64,000 nt of DNA from Rhynchopus sp. YZ270_cl-10 (GCA_964035575.1 OZ037869.1:1426001-1490000); one strand, 5' to 3'. Counted from the stretch's first letter, positions 29,075-40,206 are shown. Notes: generated by a model from the letters alone, not told the origin. Program-made: numbers and translations.

Positions 29075-31174
29075 ATGATGCGCAACACAGCGAAGCTCTG
29101 CTGCAGCAAGGTGAGCGGGAATGTGGTGGGTATTGACCTGGGTACGACGAACTCGTGCGTGGCTGTGATGGAGGGGACGGCAGCACGTGTGATTGAGAAC
29201 AGCGAGGGTGCACGCACCACGCCGTCGTACGTGGCGTTCAAGGGAAGCGAGAAGCTTGTTGGTCTGGCGGCGAAGCGCCAGGCTGTGACAAACCCGCAGA
29301 ACACGTTCTACGGAATCAAGCGTCTGATTGGTCGCAAGTTCACGGACAAGGAGACACAGGAGGACCAGAAGCAGGTGCCGTTCAAGATCAGCCGTGCCGG
29401 AAACGGTGACGCGTGGGTGCAGGACACGGCCGGGAAGGAGTACTCGCCGAGCCAGGTCGGGTCGTTCGTGCTGGAGAAGATGCGTGAGACGGCAGAGGCG
29501 CACCTGGGAACAACTGTCCCGAACGCAGTGGTGACTGTGCCTGCGTACTTCAACGACTCGCAGCGTCAGGCGACGAAGGACGCGGGAAGCATCGCAAAGC
29601 TGAACATTGTGCGTATCATCAACGAGCCGACGGCAGCGGCACTTGCGTACGGCATGGACAAGGACGAGGACAAGGTTGTGGCAGTGTACGACCTGGGTGG
29701 TGGCACGTTCGATGTGTCGATCCTTGAGGTGAGCGGTGGAGTGTTTGAGGTGAAGGCGACGAACGGAGACACCTTCCTGGGAGGTGAGGACTTTGACGTA
29801 GTCATCACAAAGTACCTGACGGAGAACTTCAAGAAGCAGGAGGGTGTGGACCTGACGAAGGACAAGATGGCGCTGCAGCGTGTGCGTGAGCAGGCGGAGA
29901 AGGCGAAGATGGAGCTGTCGTCTGCGATGGAGACGGAGATCAACCTGCCGTACATCTCTGCGAACGAGTCTGGCCCGCTCCACATGCAGGAGAAGCTGAC
30001 ACGTTCGAAGCTTGAGGGTCTTGTGGGTGACCTTGTGCAGCGCACTGTGAAGCCGTGCGAGGTGTGCCTGAAGGACAGTGGGCTGAAGACGAGCGAGATT
30101 GAGGAGGTGATCCTTGTGGGAGGAATGTCGCGCATGCCCAAGGTGCAGGAGGTTGTGCAGAACATCTTCAAGCGTGAGCCCTACAAGGGTGTCAACCCCG
30201 ACGAGGTTGTGGCGATGGGTGCTGCCATCCAGGGAGGAGTGCTCAAGGGAGATGTCGGTGGTCTGCTTCTGCTTGACGTGACGCCGCTGTCGCTGGGTCT
30301 TGAGACCCTTGGAGGAGTCTTCACCAGACTCATCCCGAAGAACACCACCATCCCGACGAAGAAGAGCCAGGTATGTGCAGTGAGCAGTGAGCAATGAGCA
30401 ACTGCTCGTTAGCAGTTAGCCACTAGCAACTTTGAAACACAACCCCAAAACCCTCGCACACAAACAAACCTCACACGCTCTCTCTCTCCCCCTCTCTCTT
30501 GACAGGTGTTCTCGACAGCAGCAGACAACCAGACCCAGGTGGGCATCAAGGTGCTTCAGGGTGAGCGTGAAATGGCTGCCGACAACCAGATGCTGGGCCA
30601 GTTCGACCTTGTGGGTGTGCCGCCCGCACCACGTGGAGTGCCGCAGATTGAGGTGACGTTCGACATTGACGCGAACGGTATCTGCAACGTGAGCGCAAAG
30701 GACAAGGCGACCGGGAAGGAGCAGACTGTGCGCATCCAGTCGAGCGGCGGTCTGAACAAGGACGAGATTGAGCGCATGATCCGTGAGGCGGAGACCCACC
30801 AGGAGGCGGACAAGGAGCGCCGTGAGGCTGTGGAGCTGAAGAACACTGCGGACACACAGGTGATCCAGGCGGAGAAGGCGCTTGAGGACTGGAAGCACCT
30901 GTCTGAGGAGGAGAAGCAGGCTGTGAAGGAGGCTGTGCAGGAGTGCCGTGACGCCATGGCGAACGAGTCCTCGACGAAGGACCAGCTGCAGGAGGCGACG
31001 GACAAGCTGCAGAAGGCTGTCATGGAGGCGGGGAAGAAGGACTACGAGGCGGCAGCAGCAGCAAACTCGTCTGGGTCTGAGAACACCGAGGAGGTCAAGG
31101 CCGAGGAGAAGACCGAGGACAAGACTGAGGAGGAGAAGAAGGCTGAGGACGAGAAGAAGGACAAGAAGGAGTGA
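29075..31174 (+). CDS. mtHSP70: Mitochondrial Hsp70 chaperone, copy 3
   Basis: Exons 29075-30370 and 30506-31174, 135-bp phase-0 intron, 654 aa. Exons and intron are nearly identical to copy 1, but homology begins exactly at the ATG and stops at the stop codon. The flanks are unrelated to copies 1 and 2. An in-frame 18-base insertion adds six residues (AEDEKK) to the acidic tail. The intron has the copy-1 form, not the shortened copy-2 form. TATAAAT lies at 29009-29015, about 60 bases before the start; this is weak evidence for a promoter. Because the intron is kept, this is not a reverse-transcribed copy. Gene conversion or insertion of a coding-only segment fits better. Confidence 0.96.
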
Positions 31175-32153
31175 GCCGTCGCTTGCCGTGACCCATCTTC
31201 CTCACTTTTCCGTTACTATTATCAGTTCAGTTCCGTCCGAATCCCTTATCCCTCACCACATTGCAGTAGCCTAGCTTCTGCGTCTAATCCTGTTTACTGT
31301 GTGGATCTTTTTTTCTTTGTTATACTTTCGCAACGTTACATTTATGTTGCTTGCAAAGTGTTTATTCTTTCTGTGTTTTTTTTGTCATTTTTGTTTTCTT
31401 TTTGGAGCCTTCTGATGACGGCTGCCGACGTAGTTTCCTGTGTGTCACAAGAATAAAAAAGGAAATATGTATCACGATCTTAACCTGGCGTAGCATGACA
31501 GCATTGGTTGCATTTGCATCCAAGTGTATCTTTGAGTCAAAAATCAAATCACAATAAAATAATGACTTTCCAAAGCAACCAAGGGCAGCCTGTTTCCTGC
31601 GTGAACATGATCGACACCGGGGTACTCTCCAGGTGTTGTGACAGCAAGGGGCTGTTTTGTGCTTTCTCTAACGAAGTGGGAAAAGTGTGGTCCTTTTCAG
31701 TGCTCTAGCCACGTTTTAGTTTCATTTTTTTGAAGAATGCAAAGGGAAGCGGGAGGGGTGGAAACAGAAGAAAAAGAAGAGGAAAAAAAGGTAAAAAAGC
31801 GTTGTTTAGGTGTGGAGTGCAAGCTCATCACGTGGACGGCTGTCGTCAATTATATTTTTTTTTTTTCAATGTTTTCAAACAAAAACGAAAGACACTTGGC
31901 AAAGTAAAGTGGCTAAAACACAACAAGTCGACACTACGAATAACGTCTCCAGAGGCAAGGGTGCTGTGCTGCCTCACCGCACACGACCTGCCCAGGTTCG
32001 TAATGGCGACAGTACAACCGTCTATTACTTCAGTGGAAGGCTTCGTCCAACACAAAAAAGAAAGCTGATAAAGTGTTTTTTCTTTGCTCGGAGTAGACCG
32101 ATCACCCCACATCACACCACACACACAACACAGCATCAAATACATACAACAAG
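31175..32153. other. Intergenic, no recognisable gene
   Basis: Unique T- and A-rich sequence. The last 75 bases (from TTCTTTGCTCGGAG) are shared with the region before the second fumarate reductase gene and mark the duplicated 5' flank. Nothing else is seen. Confidence 0.6.
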
Positions 32154-34082
32154 ATGAGCCAGGTGATTGTGGTTGGAGGAGGCCTTGCCGGGCTTGCGGC
32201 AGCACACACCGTGCTGGAGCGTGGAGGCAACGTGCTGCTGCTGGAGAAGCTGTCCTTCTGTGGAGGCAACTCCACGAAGGCGACGTCTGGTATCAACGCT
32301 GCGCTCACACGCACGCAGCAGCGCCTGGGAGTGGGTGACAGCGTGGATGCCTTCCTGAAGGACACGACCGACTGTGCCATCAAGGGTGCGGCCCCGAAGG
32401 AGGCAGCAGCACGCCAGGCCGAGATGGAGGGCAAGGACGGCATGGACCCCGCCGTGAACCCGTACCTGGAGTGCAACAAGCGTCTGGTGTTCGACTCCGC
32501 CCCCGCCATTGAGTGGCTGATTGAGAGCTTCGGACTGGACCTGTCCCTTGTGGGCCGTCTGGGAGGACACTCGTGGCCCCGTACCCACCGTGGTAAGCAG
32601 AAGTTCCCTGGTATGACCATCACCTACGCCCTTCTGGAGAAGCTTGAGGACCTGATGACGGCAAACCCAGACCGCGTGCGCATCGTCACGAAGGCCACCG
32701 CTCAGGAGCTGATCACTGTGGCCGGAGAGGTGACCGGAGTGAAGTACGAGAAGGGAGGACAGACCTTCACTGAGCACGGACCCGTTGTGCTGACCACTGG
32801 AGGATACGGTGCGGACTTCAGCAAGACCAGTCTGCTCCAGCAGCTGCGCCCTGAGTACATGGACCTGCCGACCACGAACGGTGTGCACTGCACCGGAGAC
32901 GGTATCAAGATGGCCCTGCAGGCTGGTGGTGCCACGATCGACCTTGACATGGTGCAGGTGCACCCGACAGCACTTGTGCACCCGAACGAGCCCGACGCCA
33001 AGGTGAAGTTCCTTGCTGCGGAGGCTCTCCGTGGTGCGGGAGGAATCTTCCTGGACAAGGACGGAAACCGTTTCGTGGACGAGCTCCAGAAGCGTGACTA
33101 CGTGACCGGACAGATGTGGGCACACAACAACGGTCCGTACAGACTGATCCTGAACGGTGCGTCGTCGAAGTCGATTGAGTGGCACTGTATGCACTACGAG
33201 GGACGTGGTCTCATGAAGAAGTACAGCCACGGATCTGAGCTGGCGAAGGACATGGGCCTGCCCGAGTCGAAGCTTGCGGAGGCATTCTCTGGATTCAACC
33301 AGGCGGCCGAGGAGAAGAGCGACAAGTTCGGACGCAAGTTCTTCGTGCACATGCCGTGGAAGACGGACGACAGCTTCTACGTGGGCATTGTGACCCCCGT
33401 GATCCACTACACCCTTGGAGGAGTGAAGTGCAACGCCGATGCCGAGGTGCTGAACGGTTCCAACCAGCCTGTGCCCGGACTGTTCGTCGGAGGTGAGGCA
33501 GCAGGAGGCATCCACGGACGCAACCGTCTGGGTGGGTCGTCCCTGCTGGACTGCGTTGTGTACGGACGTGTGAGCGGAGGATCTGCGTCGACGTTCCTGA
33601 TGAACAAGATGACCAAGGGAGGAGGCGCACCTGCTGCGGGAGGAGCGGGCAAGCTTGTGAACCTGTCTGTGGACCCGAACACGAAGAGCGTGACTGTTCA
33701 CTTCGGGGACTCCCCCGCTGGTGCTGCGTCTGCCCCTGCACAGGGTGCCGATGCGACACAGGGCAAGATCCCCCGCGACACACAGTACGACTTCGACGGA
33801 AAGGCCGACGAGAAGAAGGACGCCCCTGCCGCAGGCCAGGAGTACACCCTCGAGGACGTGGCCAAGCACACGACTGGAGAGGACTGCTGGGTGGTGGTGA
33901 ACGGACGTGTCCTTGACGTGTCGAAGTTCCTCTCCGAGCACCCCGGTGGCAAAGAGGCCATCCTGCTCTACGCCGGCAAGGACGCCACTGAGGAGTTCAA
34001 CATGATGCACTCTGAGTCCTACATTGACAAGTACGCCCCCGAGACCGTCATTGGACGCTTGAAGGGATCTGCCAAGCTGTAG
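32154..34082 (+). CDS. Soluble fumarate reductase fused to cytochrome b5, copy 1
   Basis: 642 aa, no intron. Residues 4-480 are an Osm1/FccA-type FAD flavoprotein: VIVVGGGLAGLAAA (4-17), GGNSTKATSGINA (37-49), VHPT His270, EALRGAGG (Arg293), HYTLGG His418 and GRNRLGGSS (Arg458) correspond to the substrate-binding and proton-delivery residues of this family. A Gly/Ala linker leads to a cytochrome b5 domain (about 563-638) with haem ligands His596 (HPGG) and His619. The protein reduces fumarate to succinate; the b5 domain probably delivers electrons in place of a separate donor (inference). The protein starts directly at the dinucleotide fold, with no targeting sequence, so a cytosolic site is likely. 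It could re-oxidise cofactors at low oxygen. The copy at 38278 differs by one residue (Val178 to Ile). Confidence 0.92.
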   Translation: MSQVIVVGGGLAGLAAAHTVLERGGNVLLLEKLSFCGGNSTKATSGINAALTRTQQRLGVGDSVDAFLKDTTDCAIKGAAPKEAAARQAEMEGKDGMDPAVNPYLECNKRLVFDSAPAIEWLIESFGLDLSLVGRLGGHSWPRTHRGKQKFPGMTITYALLEKLEDLMTANPDRVRIVTKATAQELITVAGEVTGVKYEKGGQTFTEHGPVVLTTGGYGADFSKTSLLQQLRPEYMDLPTTNGVHCTGDGIKMALQAGGATIDLDMVQVHPTALVHPNEPDAKVKFLAAEALRGAGGIFLDKDGNRFVDELQKRDYVTGQMWAHNNGPYRLILNGASSKSIEWHCMHYEGRGLMKKYSHGSELAKDMGLPESKLAEAFSGFNQAAEEKSDKFGRKFFVHMPWKTDDSFYVGIVTPVIHYTLGGVKCNADAEVLNGSNQPVPGLFVGGEAAGGIHGRNRLGGSSLLDCVVYGRVSGGSASTFLMNKMTKGGGAPAAGGAGKLVNLSVDPNTKSVTVHFGDSPAGAASAPAQGADATQGKIPRDTQYDFDGKADEKKDAPAAGQEYTLEDVAKHTTGEDCWVVVNGRVLDVSKFLSEHPGGKEAILLYAGKDATEEFNMMHSESYIDKYAPETVIGRLKGSAKL

Positions 34083-35468
34083 GCTCAGCAGTTTTTTACA
34101 TTGTTTTGAGAACGCTTCCTGCCGTGGAGGTGTCGATATATCGGCGCTGATATGAAGGGAACCGCACTCAACGCAGACAGTGTTCGTTTTACATTACCCC
34201 ACTCCCCCCAAAGCAGTTTACTTTTCCTTTAACCTTGCAACGTGGAGCGAATGGAGTTAATGATGCTCATCGTCTCAGTCTCTCGTTGCAAGGGTTATTT
34301 TTTTTCTTCAGATGGCAACCTCGAAATGAGATGTAGGACCGGATGGTTAAAGGGTAACCCCCTGGTGTACCAAGGTACACTGTTACGAGAGTGCTTTCTG
34401 TTTCAAGTCTATGTTTGCTTCGATTTTTTTTTGTCTTTTTTTGTGTGGTTTACGTACAAAGTGGCGGACCAATATTTTGTGTGGTTCACTGTAGGTGAAC
34501 GTAGCGACACAGTTTGGAAGTTGGCACTTTGTCCTGCAGATTTCACAAAGCAACGGAAATACAAATTTTTCACGCGCTTTGTTCTGCAGTGTGATCCCTA
34601 TGTGCCGTGGCTATTGTTAGCGTGAACGTGTTGAAAGCAGTTGAGTAGTCCGCAAGAGCGGAATATTGCCAAAAGGTGTGACGTGTTTGGATTGTTTTGA
34701 CGCTGTGTTGTTGTTTTTTGTGATTTTGTTCCTTTTCATTCTGTTGTTTGTTTTATTTCTCTTTGCTTGTGTTGTTCCATTTTCTGTTTTTCTCTCTCTT
34801 TCAAACGAACCACCCTGCAGTTCCCCCCCCTGCGAGTGCTTCACACAGGAACTTTCATTTAGTTGGATGCCCTGAAGGACAACACAAAAATGAAGCCAAA
34901 AAAACGATGTGTCCCGGTAAGGGCTGCCCCTACTCCCACTCTCTGGCACCATTGTGTGCAAATGGGTGGGACACGCACTTTTACCGAAAGCACTGAAATA
35001 AACGGCTGCTCTACAACAATAATGATATTTTCAGGGTATGGTACTGGAATAAAAAAATCCCGAACGCAAAGTTAATACCCCTGGATCTTTTTTTCAAAGG
35101 AAAAGAAAAGAAAAGAAAAACGCTACAAACCAACAAAAAAGTCCATCAAATTTCAAAAAAAAGGAAAATAGCAGCATACCGGCAAAAATTACCACCCCCT
35201 TCCCACACCTTTTTTCTCAACCCGCTTTATTATTTTTTGTTCCATTGATCCCCGGTTCATCACCTTTGACCTTTACGGACGTATCATTAGCCTCGCAAAT
35301 AGACTGACTCTCGCAATGGGATGGCATCTTGGATGGTTGGCTGACCTTTCATAAGATACCACCATTGCTGCAAGACGTCCCTCTCCCCTCCCCCTCTCCT
35401 GCCCCTCTCCTGCCCCTCTCTCCACACCTTATCAGAGTACACCTCCTCTCCGTCCTTTCCTGTTACAC
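34083..35468. other. Intergenic with a diverged repeat
   Basis: The segment 34311-34412 (TTCAGATGGCAACCTCGAAA onwards) is about 70% alike to 40906-41008, downstream of the second fumarate reductase copy. The rest is T- and A-rich without a gene. The last 60 bases are a strong C/T tract ending ATCAG (35435), 34 bases before the next ATG. Confidence 0.55.
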
Positions 35469-36374
35469 ATGGAGGTTGTGCTCAAGCGCGAAGGTGTCAG
35501 CTGTGTTGCCAGCTACGGCACCTCGATGCTGGACTGGCTCAGCACAGGGGGCACCTGCAGCACCACACGCGGCCCGCACTACGAGGCTGTCTACGTCACT
35601 GCGGCTGTGGACGCCTCGCAGGGGCGTGTCGTGTTGACACCGTCGTGCGCTGCAGACCCGCAGAGCCTGCCTCTGGCTCGCGCTGCTGCGTCTGTTTCTG
35701 AGTCAAGCCGTGCTCTATTTGGCGAGAGTGTGTCCTGCCCACTACCTGAACTAGCCAGGATGGGGGTCACCCTGCCACCACGGCACGCAAGACCTAGACT
35801 GGGCAGCGTCGTGCTGCCACGTGTACAGGGAAACGACACTGCGACACTCATCACAAAGCGCAGACCCGATATGCGCACCTTCCCACGCGCGTGGGTCTTC
35901 CCTGGAGGCGCCATCGACAAGGGTGAGTCTCCTGAGGACGCTGCCTTGCGTGAGGTCTTCGAGGAGACGGGGCTGACGATCAAGCCAGAGACGTTGCGTC
36001 TGCGGGGGCTGTGGGAGAGCGTGTACCCGACGACGGCGGAGGGGTGTGTGGAGGCGGGGGAGGTGGGGGGACACTTTCTGGTGTTCTTCTATGAAGGGGT
36101 GGTGGACGGCAGTGTGCAGGAGGCACTGAAGCTGCAGGAGAGTGAGACTGCCGATGCGGTGTGTGTGCCGGATGCGTCGTGGCAGGGCATCTGCAGTGGT
36201 GGCCGTGTGCCTGTTCTCCACGGCCAGGCCGGCGCAGTCCCACCCAACCACCTCCACGGGATATACCCTAACGGCCCAGACAGCAACGCAGAAGGCATCG
36301 CGCAGGGACACCTCTTCATCCTCGACGTCCTCTTCAACATCAGTGAGGCATGTGGTCTGGGGGCACGCATGTGA
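35469..36374 (+). CDS. Nudix hydrolase, NUDT17-like
   Basis: 301 aa, no intron. A complete Nudix box runs from Gly147 to about 169: GGAIDKGESPEDAALREVFEETGL, with the REVFEETG core that binds Mg2+. The family cleaves nucleoside diphosphates linked to another group. The long region before the box (about 145 residues) and the 130 residues after it resemble the layout of animal NUDT17/NUDT8-type proteins rather than small MutT proteins. The substrate cannot be told from sequence; CoA or nucleotide derivatives are candidates for this subgroup. The extreme C terminus GARM has no clear peroxisomal signal. Confidence 0.85.
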   Translation: MEVVLKREGVSCVASYGTSMLDWLSTGGTCSTTRGPHYEAVYVTAAVDASQGRVVLTPSCAADPQSLPLARAAASVSESSRALFGESVSCPLPELARMGVTLPPRHARPRLGSVVLPRVQGNDTATLITKRRPDMRTFPRAWVFPGGAIDKGESPEDAALREVFEETGLTIKPETLRLRGLWESVYPTTAEGCVEAGEVGGHFLVFFYEGVVDGSVQEALKLQESETADAVCVPDASWQGICSGGRVPVLHGQAGAVPPNHLHGIYPNGPDSNAEGIAQGHLFILDVLFNISEACGLGARM

Positions 36375-37166
36375 TCATGTCTGACTGTCTTATGCCACAC
36401 CTTGCCAAAGTTTGCTAGTATTTTGGATATTTCCTACATTATGCCGCTGAAGGGTTGCAGTCAGGTGTAGGAGAGGTTTGACTGGTGGTCGGGTTTGATG
36501 CGCTAAAAGAACTGAGTGCAGCAGGAAGGGTGGCTTGTTGCTCTGAGGGTGCGCCAGGGTGGGGTTGAGGCGGAGAGTAGAGGTGCGTGCGAGAGTGTTG
36601 TGCAGCGGAATGTGTTGTGTTGTGCAGGCAACCGCTTTGGTGCCGTTTTGATGCAAAGGGCGACCCTGCTCGGCGTCTCTGCCTTGGTTGCTATCTAGCT
36701 CAGCAACAAAGGAAGCAGATGTGAGACAATGTGCGTGTTTTCAGACAGCCGAGTTTTCAAACGTAGCGCGTTCCCGCACGGTAACGAGGGTGGCAACAAT
36801 GTGACGAAAAGCGTCATTTTCAAGTTTCTTTATGGTCCTTAGTACCACCATTAGCACTTAGCGTTTCGTATCGCGTGAGAGGCTTATCATCATCTAAGCA
36901 ACGCTTTCCTTAACGGTGCGTCGCATTTGTGTAACAAGGCTTCTTTCTTTGTAGTGGCGAGACTTCCCATGATGCGGACTCTTTCTTTCTTGCAAAGCTT
37001 TCCACTCCAAGGCTACGTTGTGTGCTTGTAGCCTGCTGCCTGGATTAATAACATTGTACCCCTTCCCCTATTGCACCTTTGCTACACCATTCTCAGAGCA
37101 AGGATGCCATGGCATGACGTCGTTGGTGTGTATCACTGACGGGAGTGTGCTTGTGTGCATCAGCGA
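36375..37166. other. Intergenic, no recognisable gene
   Basis: Unique sequence of mixed composition between the Nudix stop and the E3 array. Short frames here have no family resemblance, and no hairpin of the CACGAGAG type is seen. Confidence 0.55.
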
Positions 37167-38041
37167 TTTTCAACTTACCTTCCTTCACCCCCCTGTAAGG
37201 GCAACCGTAGGTGAAGTAAGGTATAGTATTGAAATCGATGTGGGGGGGGAGTAAAGGGTCAATTTTACAAAACCAGATTTTGAGGAAAATTTTAGCCGAA
37301 AATGGGCCCCACGTATAAGCAACCGGGCTCATATTTCTCAAAATTTAAGTGGTCAAAAAATTGTCCAATTTTCGAGATTGACCCCACCACTGCACGGGCG
37401 GAGCCCAAAAATGCAAATAAGGACCCTTTTCAACTTACCTTCCTTCACCCCCCTGTAAGGGCAACCGTAGGTGAAGTAAGGTATAGTATTGAAATCGATG
37501 TGGGGGGGGAGTAAAGGGTCAATTTTACAAAACCAGATTTTGAGGAAAATTTTAGCCGAAAATGGGCCCCACGTATAAGCAACCGGGCTCATATTTCTCA
37601 AAATTTAAGTGGTCAAAAAATTGTCCAATTTTCGAGATTGACCCCACCACTGCACGGGCGGAGCCCAAAAATGCAAATAAGGACCCTTTTTCAACTTACC
37701 TTCCTTCACCCCCCTGTAAGGGCAACCGTAGGTGAAGTAAGGTATAGTATTGAAATCGATGTGGGGGGGGAGTAAAGGGTCAATTTTACAAAACCAGATT
37801 TTGAGGAAAATTTTAGCCGAAAATGGGCCCCACGTATAAGCAACCGGGCTCATATTTCTCAAAATTTAAGTGGTCAAAAAATTGTCCAATTTTCGAGATT
37901 GACCCCACCACTGCACGGGCGGAGCCCAAAAATGCAAATAAGGACCCTTTTTAATTTGTTCTCTTGAAATGTATAATTTCATGTTTTCGCGAAAAAAATA
38001 GCAACTGATCCCTACAAGGGTTGAAGGAAGGTGGTTGAAAA
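37167..38041. mobile_element. E3 element with threefold internal tandem repeat
   Basis: The same ends as the element at 521-876, with the 260-base body repeated three times (starts near 37171, 37431 and 37692), each beginning CAACTTACCTTCCTTCACCC. The units are almost identical to each other and each can form a small hairpin between TACCTTCCTTCACC and GGTGAAGTAAGGTA. The right TIR (GGTTGAAGGAAGGTGG) closes the array at about 38041. It is immediately followed by an E4 copy, the same order as at 521-1331. Confidence 0.8.
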
Positions 38042-38058
38042 TAACAATAACAACAAGA

Positions 38059-38201
38059 ACAACTAATTGCTAAGAAAAAAGCGGGGTGTGCTGTGGAAAG
38101 CTCCGCAGTAGAAGAGCAGAATGCTGGGCGTGTTGTAGATTATTTCTACAGGATGGAGTTCCACAGCACACCCCGTTTTTTTTCCGATAGCAATTACTTG
38201 T
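38059..38201. mobile_element. E4 TIR element, internally deleted copy
   Basis: The ends ACAACTAATTGCT and AGCAATTACTTGT pair inward through CGGGGTGTGCTGTGGAA / TTCCACAGCACACCCCG, leaving only about 50 bases of interior. The interior matches the right part of the long copy (from GAAGAGCAGAATGCTGGGCG). It is effectively a near-palindromic MITE. Its right end abuts the duplicated 5' flank of the second fumarate reductase gene. Confidence 0.75.
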
Positions 38202-38277
38202 TTTTCTTTACTCGGAGTGGACCGATCACCCCACATCACACCACACACACAACACAGCATCAAATACATACAACAAG

Positions 38278-40206
38278 ATGAGCCAGGTGATTGTGGTTGG
38301 AGGAGGCCTTGCCGGGCTTGCGGCAGCACACACCGTGCTGGAGCGTGGAGGCAACGTGCTGCTGCTGGAGAAGCTGTCCTTCTGTGGAGGCAACTCCACG
38401 AAGGCGACGTCTGGTATCAACGCTGCGCTCACACGCACGCAGCAGCGCCTGGGAGTGGGTGACAGCGTGGATGCCTTCCTGAAGGACACGACCGACTGTG
38501 CCATCAAGGGTGCGGCCCCGAAGGAGGCAGCAGCACGCCAGGCCGAGATGGAGGGCAAGGACGGCATGGACCCCGCCGTGAACCCGTACCTGGAGTGCAA
38601 CAAGCGTCTGGTGTTCGACTCCGCCCCCGCCATTGAGTGGCTGATTGAGAGCTTCGGACTGGACCTGTCCCTTGTGGGCCGTCTGGGAGGACACTCGTGG
38701 CCCCGTACCCACCGTGGTAAGCAGAAGTTCCCTGGTATGACCATCACCTACGCCCTTCTGGAGAAGCTTGAGGACCTGATGACGGCAAACCCGGACCGCG
38801 TGCGCATCATCACGAAGGCCACCGCCCAGGAGCTGATCACTGTGGCCGGAGAGGTGACCGGAGTGAAGTACGAGAAGGGAGGACAGACCTTCACTGAGCA
38901 CGGACCCGTTGTGCTGACCACTGGAGGATACGGTGCGGACTTCAGCAAGACCAGTCTGCTCCAGCAGCTGCGCCCTGAGTACATGGACCTGCCGACCACG
39001 AACGGTGTGCACTGCACCGGAGACGGTATCAAGATGGCCCTGCAGGCTGGTGGTGCCACGATCGACCTTGACATGGTGCAGGTGCACCCGACAGCACTTG
39101 TGCACCCGAACGAGCCCGATGCCAAGGTGAAGTTCCTTGCAGCGGAGGCTCTCCGTGGTGCGGGAGGAATCTTCCTGGACAAGGACGGAAACCGTTTTGT
39201 GGACGAGCTCCAGAAGCGTGACTACGTGACTGGACAGATGTGGGCACACAACAACGGTCCGTACAGACTGATCCTGAACGGTGCGTCGTCGAAGTCGATT
39301 GAGTGGCACTGTATGCACTACGAGGGACGTGGTCTCATGAAGAAGTACAGCCACGGATCTGAGCTGGCGAAGGACATGGGTCTGCCCGAGTCGAAGCTTG
39401 CGGAGGCATTCTCTGGATTCAACCAGGCGGCCGAGGAGAAGAGCGACAAGTTCGGACGCAAGTTCTTCGTGCACATGCCGTGGAAGACGGACGACAGCTT
39501 CTACGTGGGCATTGTGACCCCCGTGATCCACTACACCCTTGGAGGAGTGAAGTGCAACGCCGACGCCGAGGTGCTGAACGGTTCCAACCAGCCTGTGCCC
39601 GGACTGTTCGTCGGAGGTGAGGCGGCAGGAGGCATCCACGGACGCAACCGTCTGGGTGGGTCGTCCCTGCTGGACTGCGTTGTGTACGGACGTGTGAGCG
39701 GAGGATCTGCGTCGACGTTCCTGATGAACAAGATGACCAAGGGAGGAGGCGCACCTGCTGCGGGAGGTGCGGGCAAGCTTGTGAACCTGTCTGTGGACCC
39801 GAACACGAAGAGCGTGACTGTTCACTTCGGGGACTCCCCCGCTGGTGCTGCGTCTGCCCCTGCACAGGGTGCCGATGCGACACAGGGCAAGATCCCCCGC
39901 GACACACAGTACGACTTCGACGGAAAGGCCGACGAGAAGAAGGACGCCCCTGCCGCAGGCCAGGAGTACACCCTCGAGGACGTGGCCAAGCACACGACGG
40001 GAGAGGACTGCTGGGTGGTGGTGAACGGACGTGTCCTTGACGTGTCGAAGTTCCTCTCCGAGCACCCCGGTGGCAAAGAGGCCATCCTGCTCTACGCCGG
40101 CAAGGACGCCACTGAGGAGTTCAACATGATGCACTCTGAGTCCTACATTGACAAGTACGCCCCCGAGACCGTCATTGGACGCTTGAAGGGATCTGCCAAG
40201 CTGTAG
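38278..40206 (+). CDS. Soluble fumarate reductase fused to cytochrome b5, copy 2
   Basis: 642 aa, the same architecture and active-site residues as the copy at 32154, differing at Val178Ile and by scattered, mostly third-position changes. The duplicated block runs from about 70 bases before the ATG to roughly 12 bases past the stop, after which the flanks diverge. Its 5' boundary coincides with the right end of the E4 element, so the promoter or splice-acceptor environment is different from copy 1 upstream of 38207. Both copies have intact frames and conserved haem and FAD motifs, so both are probably functional. Confidence 0.92.
   Translation: MSQVIVVGGGLAGLAAAHTVLERGGNVLLLEKLSFCGGNSTKATSGINAALTRTQQRLGVGDSVDAFLKDTTDCAIKGAAPKEAAARQAEMEGKDGMDPAVNPYLECNKRLVFDSAPAIEWLIESFGLDLSLVGRLGGHSWPRTHRGKQKFPGMTITYALLEKLEDLMTANPDRVRIITKATAQELITVAGEVTGVKYEKGGQTFTEHGPVVLTTGGYGADFSKTSLLQQLRPEYMDLPTTNGVHCTGDGIKMALQAGGATIDLDMVQVHPTALVHPNEPDAKVKFLAAEALRGAGGIFLDKDGNRFVDELQKRDYVTGQMWAHNNGPYRLILNGASSKSIEWHCMHYEGRGLMKKYSHGSELAKDMGLPESKLAEAFSGFNQAAEEKSDKFGRKFFVHMPWKTDDSFYVGIVTPVIHYTLGGVKCNADAEVLNGSNQPVPGLFVGGEAAGGIHGRNRLGGSSLLDCVVYGRVSGGSASTFLMNKMTKGGGAPAAGGAGKLVNLSVDPNTKSVTVHFGDSPAGAASAPAQGADATQGKIPRDTQYDFDGKADEKKDAPAAGQEYTLEDVAKHTTGEDCWVVVNGRVLDVSKFLSEHPGGKEAILLYAGKDATEEFNMMHSESYIDKYAPETVIGRLKGSAKL

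Noticed and set aside
29075-31174. HSP70 copy 3 as a retrocopy
   Set aside because: It keeps the intron and has no A-tract after the stop.
32136-34010. Antisense frames of 620-670 codons opposite the fumarate reductase genes
   Set aside because: Low-complexity Leu/Val/His/Arg translation with no family signature; explained by codon bias of the sense gene.
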